Shown piece by piece: positions 57,397 to 64,000 of a stretch of 64,000 bases of DNA (the first letter of the stretch is position 1; each line of letters opens with the position of its first letter). Both the position numbers and the translations under genes were made by a program. The notes below the pieces were generated by a model, which was not told the DNA's origin, ran no database searches, and worked only from the letters and a program-made list of their open reading frames with translations. The DNA lies in the NCBI GenBank assembly GCA_963714055.1, contig OY970227.1, forward strand, positions 1-64,000, in the 5' to 3' direction. The DNA is from JACDBE01 sp963714055 (GTDB lineage: Bacteria > Actinomycetota > Acidimicrobiia > Spongiisociales > UBA5794).

Positions 57397-57774
57397 CTAG
57401 TACGGCGCCTTGATGTCCGGCAGCATCGGGAAGTGCCGAGTGTTCGTCGTCAGCAGATCGGCCTCGAGCAAGAGAGCGGTGCCGGCAATGAGGTAGTCGG
57501 CATCGTCGATCCCGCTGTGCGCCGCGCGATGTCGGCGGGCAAGCGCTCCGGCGACTCGGATGACCGCCTCATCGACCGGGATCCAGGCCAGTGCCGAGAA
57601 GAACTCCTCGAGCTGCTCGAGTTCGTTGGGGCGGACGCCGGCGAGCAATTCGAACCTGACGACTTCAGAGGCGGCGAGCGTCTCGTCGGTTGCCAGAGCA
57701 CCGCGCAACAGGCGTACGGCAGGCTCGTGTCCTCGCAGGTGGTCGACGGCGACCGAAGTATCGATCAGCTTCAT
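57397..57774 (-). CDS. vapC: VapC-type PIN-domain toxin
   Basis: 125 residues. Acidic metal-binding residues of the PIN RNase are seen in MKLIDTSVAVDHLRG (Asp5), EVVRFELLAGV, and GIDDADYLIAGTALL, followed by DLLTTNTRHFPMLP. It should cleave RNA when free of its antitoxin. ATGA overlap with vapB ensures coupled translation. Confidence 0.92.
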   Translation of the reverse strand: MKLIDTSVAVDHLRGHEPAVRLLRGALATDETLAASEVVRFELLAGVRPNELEQLEEFFSALAWIPVDEAVIRVAGALARRHRAAHSGIDDADYLIAGTALLLEADLLTTNTRHFPMLPDIKAPY

Positions 57775-58031
57775 GCGAGCCCGAGGCGTCGCAACCGGTC
57801 ATCGAGGTCACCGCGGATGGAGTCGACATGGTCGGCACCCGTGAAGCCGCGATCCGTCCAGGATCCAGCGCTCGCCTCGAGCGCACGCAGTCTGTCCGCC
57901 TTGGACTTCTCCCCGTACATCCTGTGTACCGCTCTCCGAACGAGCTCGGAACGGGAGGCGCCGGTTTCCTTGGCGGCGCGGTCGAGGAGTTCGAGCTCTT
58001 CGTCGCCGAGATAGATCTGGGTGCGGGCCAT
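57771..58031 (-). CDS. vapB: VapB-type ribbon-helix-helix antitoxin
   Basis: 86 residues. The N-terminal ribbon-helix-helix ARTQIYLGDEELELLDRAAK and TGASRSELVRRAVHRMYG binds DNA; the C-terminal part (WTDRGFTGADHVDSIRGD) should wrap the toxin. ATG 58031 has no ribosome site. Instead a -10-like TACAGT ends six bases before it, so the mRNA may be leaderless. Operator-like half-sites lie directly upstream. Confidence 0.9.
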   Translation of the reverse strand: MARTQIYLGDEELELLDRAAKETGASRSELVRRAVHRMYGEKSKADRLRALEASAGSWTDRGFTGADHVDSIRGDLDDRLRRLGLA

Positions 58032-58058
58032 GGTGTCACTGTACACCACCTAACACCA
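58032..58058 (-). promoter_or_regulatory. putative vapBC operator/promoter
   Basis: Reading the minus strand toward vapB: GGTGT, TAGGT, GGTGT, ACAGTG, ACACC, then ATG. This makes a direct repeat of GGTGT and an inverted pair GGTGT-N6-ACACC, suited to a ribbon-helix-helix repressor. TACAGT inside it resembles a -10 box six bases from the start codon. Confidence 0.5.
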
Positions 58059-58114
58059 TACGCCCCGTTCACCACCCTGGCGATCTTTCGGGTGGCAGCG
58101 GGTAGGTTGCGGGG

Positions 58115-58828
58115 ATGACGATCGACGAGCTCTACGGCGTACCGCTCGAGGACTTCGTGGCGGCACGAGACGAGCTCGCCAAAGAGCTCATCGCCACCGG
58201 TGACATGGACGAGGCGAAGCGGGTCAAATCGCTGCGCAAGCCCACAGTTGCTGCGTGGACCCTCAACCGGCTTGCCCGAGAGCGCCCTGAGCTGATGGCG
58301 GCGCTGGTCGATGCTCACGCCAGGCTGAGGTCCGCCGACTCGGCGAGCGAAATGCGGGCAGCTTCCGACGCTCGCATGGCCTCCATCCAACAGATCGTCG
58401 CCGCTCCCGAGGACGCCACGGAGGCGATACGCAAGAAGATGCGGAGCACTCTGCTGGCCACCGCCACCGACCCGGCGGCCGAGGAAGCACTGATCGCCGG
58501 TCGACTCCAGTCCGAGCTCGAGCCCGGTGGTCTCGGGGGCTTCGACATGGGAAGCGGGTTCACCACCACCACCCCGGCTCCGGCAAGGAAGTCGAAGTCC
58601 AAGACAAGCGACCGGAAGAACGCCGACAAGGCGGACAGCCCGAAGACGATCAAGGCCCGGCAACGCGTCGAGCGAATGCAGCAGGAGGCGGATGAGGCCG
58701 CAGCCGAGGCGACGACCTTGCGCGCCGAAGCCGATCGCGCCGAGCGACTGGCGGCGTCGGCCGAAGAGCGGGCCGCCAAGAAGCAGGCCGTCGCCGAGAA
58801 GGCACGCCAGCAGCTCGAGGCGGACTAG
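58115..58828 (+). CDS. hypothetical coiled-coil protein
   Basis: 237 residues, soluble. The N-terminal half (DELYGVPLEDFVAARDELAK and SLRKPTVAAWTLNRLARERP) is helical and conserved-looking in actinobacteria; a Lys/Thr/Ser-rich linker follows (about 150-175), and residues 178-235 are an Ala/Glu/Arg coiled coil. ATG 58115 has GCGGGG upstream. The family resembles proteins annotated only as hypothetical; no catalytic motif. Promoter shared with the divergent vapBC genes. Confidence 0.75.
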   Translation: MTIDELYGVPLEDFVAARDELAKELIATGDMDEAKRVKSLRKPTVAAWTLNRLARERPELMAALVDAHARLRSADSASEMRAASDARMASIQQIVAAPEDATEAIRKKMRSTLLATATDPAAEEALIAGRLQSELEPGGLGGFDMGSGFTTTTPAPARKSKSKTSDRKNADKADSPKTIKARQRVERMQQEADEAAAEATTLRAEADRAERLAASAEERAAKKQAVAEKARQQLEAD

Positions 58829-58952
58829 GCGGGTCGGTTGCTCCAAGAAGCGGCATTGACACCAACTCGACCGTGAGAGCCCCCTCCTGCGGGCGAGGCC
58901 ACGCTTTGATAGCCTCGTTCCAATTCGAGTTCATGCTTGCTAGGAGTCGCCC

Positions 58953-59412
58953 GTGACGGTTGACGCCGGACCAGCCTCGAAGGAGCTGGACGCCTTCATC
59001 GAGCACTATCAGCGCAACCGGGACCGGTGGGCCTGGGGGTACTACGCGGCGAGGGGAAGCGTCATCTTCCTCGGCGCGTCGATCCCGGTGATGACCACGC
59101 TCGACTCGTTGCCGAAGACGGCCATAGCAATCGCCGGAGGATTGATCGTCGTCATCGAGGGAGTGTCGCGGCTATCGCGCGTTCCACGATCGGTACATCG
59201 CGGCCAGGGTCTTGTACAAGAGCCTCATCAAGGAACGAGTGCTCTTCCAAGCTTCGGCGCCCCCGTACACGGCGACGAGAGACGCGCGTGAACGCGCTTT
59301 GGCAGACCGCTTGGTGCGGTTACTGGACATGTACGACATCCAGTACTACGACCTCCTCACCAAGCCCGACACTTCGGACGAGCCGGCACCGAAGAACGCC
59401 GAAAAGCCCTGA
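58953..59412 (+). CDS. DUF4231-domain membrane protein (frameshifted)
   Basis: About 153 residues. Start GTG 58953 after AGGAG. The first frame reads AFIEHYQRNRDRWAWGYYAA, then two membrane segments (SVIFLGASIPVMTTL and IAIAGGLIVVIEGVSRL). A missing base near 59174 shifts the frame to YRAFHDRYIAARVLYKSLIK and ARERALADRLVRLLDMYDIQ. This two-helix hairpin plus cytoplasmic helix is the DUF4231/SLATT layout, sometimes linked to defence or nucleotide-sensing effectors, though no partner gene is evident here. Confidence 0.8.
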
Positions 59413-59489
59413 AACGCGGCTCACAGCCCGATCGTTCAAATCGGCTCGGCGTCGACCAGCAACCGGACTATCGCCGCGTCGTCCCGGTG

Positions 59490-61356
59490 TCACCGAGCCG
59501 GGTCATGGGTGCCTTCCCCTGAAACTGGGTCGGCCCAGAGCCGTTCGCGCAATCCGGAGGCCCTCTGGACCGAGCGGGTGACGGCAGCCCGGACGGTCGC
59601 CTCGTCGGCGACCAGCCAGACCCTGTCGGAGGCGCGAGTCGCCGCGGTGTACAACAGCTGCCGGGTCACGAAGGGGGACGGCTCACCGGGGAGGACGACC
59701 ACCACCGAGTCGAACTGCGAACCCTGGCTCTTGTGGATGGTCATGGCGTGGACCGTGGTGTGCTCACCGAGGTGGCTCAACGGGAAGACGCGGAGACCGC
59801 CGCGGTCGAACACGGCGCGAAGCCCGTCGGGGGTTTCGACGCAGACGCCGATGTCGCCGTTGTACAGATCGAGGGTGCGGTCGTTGCGGGTGATCATCAC
59901 CGGACGTCCCGGGTACCACTCGCCCTTGTAGCGGAGGCCGGGGAACCGCTCGTCGAGGGTGGTCTCCACATCCTGGCGCCAACGGGAGACGCCGCCCCGA
60001 CCCTCCCGGCGAGCGCACAGCACCGCCAGCTCGGGGAGCGCCGCCAGTGTCGCCGCGGCGTCGCCCGACGCCGCCAGCTCGACCAGGCGGGTGCGGTGCT
60101 CGACCAGGTCGTCCCACAGCGGGCCGAACGCCGGGTGGGTGCGGTCCTCGACCCAGCGCAACTCGTCGTGACCGCCCGCCAGCTGCTCGACGGCGGTGTC
60201 GGCGTCACCGCGGCGGACGGCGTCAGTGAAGTCGGCGATGACGCCTTCCTCTCCGAAGCGGTGCACCCGGTCGAGCACCACGACGTGCCCGGCGATCGGT
60301 GGTGCCGTCGGCGTCGCCGAGTCGGGCTCCACCGCCGGCCCGACGATGTCGGCGAGCACCGTCCCCGCCTCGATCGACTCCAGCTGGAACGGGTCCCCGA
60401 CCAGCACCACCGAGGCGTCGTCACGCACCGCCGGCAGGAGCTTGGCCGCCAGCGGCAGGGACACCATCGACATCTCGTCGACGATCACCAGGTCGTGGGG
60501 CAACCGCTGCCGAGCGTCATGGGCGAAGCGGCCCCGCTCCCGGCTCCAACCGAGCAGCCGGTGGATGGTGCTCGGGTCGACCGCCAGCAACCGCTTGCCC
60601 ACCAGCGGGTCGTCGACACGAGCCGCCAGCGCAGCCAGGCCCTCACCGACCCGGGCGGCCGCCTTCCCCGTCGGGGCGCACACGGCGACCAGCGGGAACG
60701 GCGTCGACGCGTCGGCGGCGAGCGTCGCCAGCAGGGCGCCGATGGTGAACGTCTTGCCGGTGCCCGGGCCGCCGGCGATCACCGTCACGTCGCCGGTGGT
60801 GGCCCGTACCACCGCCTGGCGTTGCCGGACCGCATCGGGGCCGAGCAGCCGATCGAGCATCGTCGGTGCCGCCGGTGCCAGCTGCCTGGTCGGGCGTCGC
60901 AACCGTTCGGTGAGCAACCCGGCGATCTGCTCCTCGTAACGGAGATAGCGTTCCAGGTAGAGACGACCGTCGACCAGTGCCAGCGGCTCGTCGCCGGCGC
61001 CATCACCGACCAGCACGCTGCCGGCAATTGCGGTCGACCATTCCTCGGGGTCCGGCCACGGCAGGGAATCGACGACTTCGGGTTCCTGCCCGTCGACCAC
61101 GACTGCTTCCCGCAGTGTGGCCACATCTGATGCAGACGTGGCCGAACCGCGTGCCCCGGATCGTCAGCGCTGCTGCCAGAACCGCCTGCTGGTCGGTCTC
61201 GCCGAGGAGGCGGGCGATGGTCTGCGCCGCCAGGATGTCGATAGGGGCGAGGACCCCGGCGTCGTTGAAGGCGGCGAGCAGCCCGTCGGTGGCCACCACG
61301 GCGGAACGCGACTCGGTGGCGGCGAGGAGGCGGTCGGTGACCGGGGCGGCGTTCAC
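59490..61356 (-). CDS. recD: exodeoxyribonuclease V subunit alpha, RecD helicase (frameshifted near N-terminus)
   Basis: About 620 residues. The 5' frame, from GTG 61356 (GAGGAGA upstream), reads VTDRLLAATESRSAVVATDG and ALTIRGTRFGHVC, then breaks near 61133 and continues DVATLREAVVVDGQEPEVVD. Helicase motifs are intact: IAGGPGTGKTFTIGALLATL (Walker A), VIVDEMSMVSLPL (Walker B), LVGDPFQLESIEAG, TIHKSQGSQFDSVVV and LLYTAATRASDRVWLV. It is the 5'-3' motor of RecBCD. Its start overlaps the recB stop (GTGA). Confidence 0.92.
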
Positions 61357-64000
61357 GGGTCGTCTCCTCGGAACAGGCGACTCAACGCCACGATCATCTC
61401 CGGCGGGGGCGCCCAGCGGGAGACGCCGCACCGCTCGCCGTCGACGATGGGGGCGTCGGCGCCGACCATGCCTCGCACGAACAGGTACATCGAGCCTCCC
61501 AGGTGGACCGACGGGTCGTAGCCGGGCAGCCGCCACTGCAGGTAGCGGTGTAGCGCCACCTGGTAGAGGGTCGCCTGCAGCACGTAGTCGCCTTCGATCA
61601 TCGCCGTGGCCATCGGCGCCGGGGCCGTAGTCCTCTGGCCGCGCCGCTGCCCCGACCGTCGGCAGGGCGTTCGACTTGAAGTCCATCACCACGAAGCGCG
61701 GGCTGGATGATCCGGGGAGCGCCGCGGTGAGGTCGATGCTCCCGGTGAGGTAGCCGCGGAACCGGTCCGGGGCGAGGCTCTCGAGATGGGTGGCGTAGGC
61801 GCGGAACCGGTCGTCGGGGCGAAGATGGGCGAGCATCACCGCCCCGATGTCCCGCAAGGTGAGCGCTTCGGAGCCGGTGCGGACCGGCAGCTCGAACGAC
61901 AGTTCCTTGAGCAGCCGGTGTCGGCCAGGTCGCGCAGGCGGACGGCGTCGGGCTCCGGGCCGAGCGGGGTGTGGATCGTCGCCACCAACGCCATTACGAG
62001 CGACTCGGTGTCGAGATCCGACGGGGCTCCGATTCGAGCCGTCTCGATGGCTGTGCCCAGCATCGGCCTCCAGGGCGGGGTCGTCGAAGCGGGTCCGTTC
62101 CAGGATCTCGTGGACCAGCGTGCCGAAGCGGGCACCGCGGGGCAGGTCGGCCATGGGCAGCGCCAGCGCCGGAGCCGCCGGCTCGTCGTCGGCGACGTCG
62201 ACCTCGTCGGTGCGCACCATCTCGTCGGAGACGTCTGCCGAAGCCGTCAGCGGGTGCTCGGGGGACAGCGAGCTGAACGAGACCCGGCGCCACTCGTGGT
62301 CGAGATGGCGGGTGAATCTCGCCCGGTCCAGGGCGACCGGCTCTCCGCCGACCGGCTGGTATGTGTCGATCGGCGGCGGCTGACGGAGCATCGCCAGTGC
62401 GATGGTGCCCTCGCTCGCCACCGGGAGGAACGCCGGGTCGCGCCCGCCGGCGGTGACCAGACCGGTCGAGCGCGTTCTCCGACGCTTTCTGGGCGTCTCT
62501 CGAGCCACCACACCACCAGATGGTGCTCGGCCCGGGTGAGGGCGACGTAGAGCAGCCGGCTCTCCTCGGCTTCCTCCTCGGCCATCGCCACAGCGACGTG
62601 GTCGGCGAAATCGGGGGACTCATCACCGCCGACGTCGATGAGGCGGCGCCGGGGCCCGGTGCCGGCCACGTGCGATGGGTCGTGGAACACCGGGATCTGC
62701 GGCTTCTGTGCCCAGCGATCCCAGCGTGAACGGCACCAGCACCACCGGCCACTGAAGGCCCTTGGCACCGTGGATGGTCTGCACGGTGACGGCGGCGGCG
62801 TCGGTCTCGAGGCGGCGCTGGCGGGCCTCCGGCTCCTCCAGGTTGTCTTCGGCGCGCTTGCGAGCCTCACTGATCGCCGCCTCCAACCAGGTCGGCAGTG
62901 ACCCCATGCGGCCTCGTCGCCACACTGCGTGCATCTCCTCGGCGATGTGGGTGAGATCGGTCATGGTCCGCTCCCCTTCGGGCTGCGCCAGCACCCGGGC
63001 GGCGAGGCCGGTCTCGCGGTCGACGGCGGCGACCAGCGGTGGCACGCCCTCGCCGACGAGCAGATCGTGCCACCGTCGCATCTTCTCCTGGAGGTCGAGC
63101 ACCACCTCGTCGGTGAGGGCGGCGACATCGGTGAGGGTGTTCCCGACCAGCAGGGTCGTCGCTGCCAGTCGCACGTAGTCGCTGCGCTCCGGGTGCTCAA
63201 CGGCGAGGAGGAAGCGCCGCCACTCCTCGGCAGCAGGGGCGGCGAACACCCCACCCGCCCTGGCGGCGACCGACGGGACCCGGCGGCGGTTCAGCTCCTC
63301 CCGAACCATGTCGACCTGCTCGCGGGTGCGGCACAGCACGGCGATGTCGGCCGGGCCGAGCGGACGACCGGCGTCGTCGTCGGCCAAGGTCACCCCTCCG
63401 GTCGAGCAGCCGGACGACCTCGGCGGCGGTATCGGCGGCGACCATGTCACGAGCCGACCCGACGTAGTACGGGGCCCCGGGCTTGGAACGCCTGATGGGG
63501 AGGTCCTCGTGGAACCGGCGGATCGACAGCGGGGCGACACCATGGATGCGCGCCGGTCTCGTGCGCCGGAGCGGCCCGTACCGGGTGGTAGGCGATCCGG
63601 TCGTCACCGAAGGTGGCCCCGGTGAACAGCGTGTCGAGAGCGGTGACCAGCGGGCCGTCGCTTCGGTGGTTGACGTCGAGGGTGCGCCGGGCGTCGGCTC
63701 CCTCCACGGCGGCGAGATAGGACTCGACGTCGGCACCGCGGAAGCTGTAGATCGACTGCTTGGGGTCGCCGATGACCACCAGCCGCGAGCGGGTCGAACA
63801 CCGCCCGGATCACGTCCCACTGGATCGGGTCGGTGTCCTGCGCCTCGTCGACGAGGGCGACCGAGTAGCGGCGGTGCAATAGCGCCCTGGCGGCGGCGCC
63901 GATCTCCGGGTCGGCAAGGGCGTCACCCACCTCGACCAGGCCGTCGTCCCAGGTGCCGGTCCCCGCCCGCGTCATTCGTCGCCGCAGCTCGGCCTGCGTC
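61353..64000 (-). CDS. recB: exodeoxyribonuclease V subunit beta, RecB, C-terminal part (frameshifted, partial)
   Basis: The gene enters from the right edge and ends at 61353. Helicase motifs appear in order: SVALVDEAQDTDPIQWDVIR (Walker B), MVIGDPKQSIYSFRGAD, LDVNHRSDG, VTVQTIHGAKGLQWPVVLVP and SRLLYVALTRAEHHLVVWWL. The nuclease domain follows: FGTLVHEILERTRFDDPAL, FVVMDFKSNALPT (Asp and Lys of the active site) and YVLQATLYQVALHRYLQWRL. At least seven single-base frame changes occur (near 63785, 63565, 63395, 62720, 62475, 62060, 61925 and 61615), while residues remain conserved, so indel errors are the likeliest cause. It is coupled to recD. Confidence 0.85.

Overview
The window is high-GC DNA (about 70% in most lines; one line I counted, 12601-12660, is 44/60 G+C) with frequent GTG and TTG starts, many ATGA/GTGA gene overlaps, RecBD-type recombination genes and lipoproteins with an Asp-rich stretch after the lipobox cysteine and a long Thr/Ala/Gly linker. 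This fits an actinobacterium, perhaps of the Acidimicrobiia; no rRNA or marker gene is present to fix the lineage. Single-base frameshifts break many otherwise well-conserved genes, so part of the sequence probably carries indel errors. I give such genes as one feature and state where the frame breaks.

Layout. 1-6.1 kb: a modification-dependent (type IV) restriction island with mcrB and mcrC, both heavily frameshifted, and an intact Mrr-like nuclease. 6.1-8 kb: a gene-poor stretch of lower GC with one frameshifted hypothetical gene and a 60-residue secreted peptide gene. 8-32.6 kb: a large catabolic supercluster. Its parts are mmsA plus an amino-acid-synthesis-family gene; a DUF5591 gene; an acetylpolyamine amidohydrolase-like gene; a plus-strand operon (ABC ATPase, permease, binding lipoprotein, nitrilase-fold amidase, amidohydrolase); and a 14-gene minus-strand run read from a dihydropyrimidinase-like hydrolase at 32.6 kb through an N-carbamoylsarcosine-amidase-like hydrolase, enamidase, DUF1989, aldehyde dehydrogenase, class II aldolase, a second complete ABC importer, class III aminotransferase, a second amidohydrolase, a phytoene-desaturase-like flavoprotein and an O-methyltransferase to a GntR regulator. 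The two operons meet head-on at a hairpin at 17.46 kb.

33-38 kb: a P-type cation ATPase with two small partner genes (DUF6325, SHOCT) and a ThrE-type exporter. 38-45 kb: an arginine deiminase cluster (arcB, arcC, arcA, a 48-residue membrane peptide, NhaC-type antiporter, YfcC-type transporter) ending in the stub of a peptidase gene. 45-59 kb: ordinary housekeeping and accessory genes (APC permease, CPBP protease, MFS exporter, winged-helix protein, quinone-oxidoreductase-like enzyme, hydrolase with divergent HxlR regulator, GNAT, toroid-fold protein, DUF72, methyltransferase, VapBC, coiled-coil protein, DUF4231). 59.5-64 kb: recD and the frameshifted C-terminal part of recB, which runs off the right edge.

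How the genes may work together (inference). The supercluster holds everything needed to import a small nitrogen heterocycle (two THI5/taurine-type importers), open it (dihydropyrimidinase-like, enamidase), remove N-carbamoyl or amide groups (isochorismatase-fold and nitrilase-fold amidases, DUF1989), deaminate it (two triazine/adenosine-deaminase-type amidohydrolases), transaminate the amino acid (class III aminotransferase) and oxidise the semialdehyde (two aldehyde dehydrogenases, one of the methylmalonate-semialdehyde type). This parallels reductive pyrimidine breakdown without an obvious dihydropyrimidine dehydrogenase. A shared 11-base site next to the -10 boxes of two of its promoters suggests common control. 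Other findings are a 47-bp palindromic repeat in three copies and candidate operators in front of the HxlR and VapBC genes.
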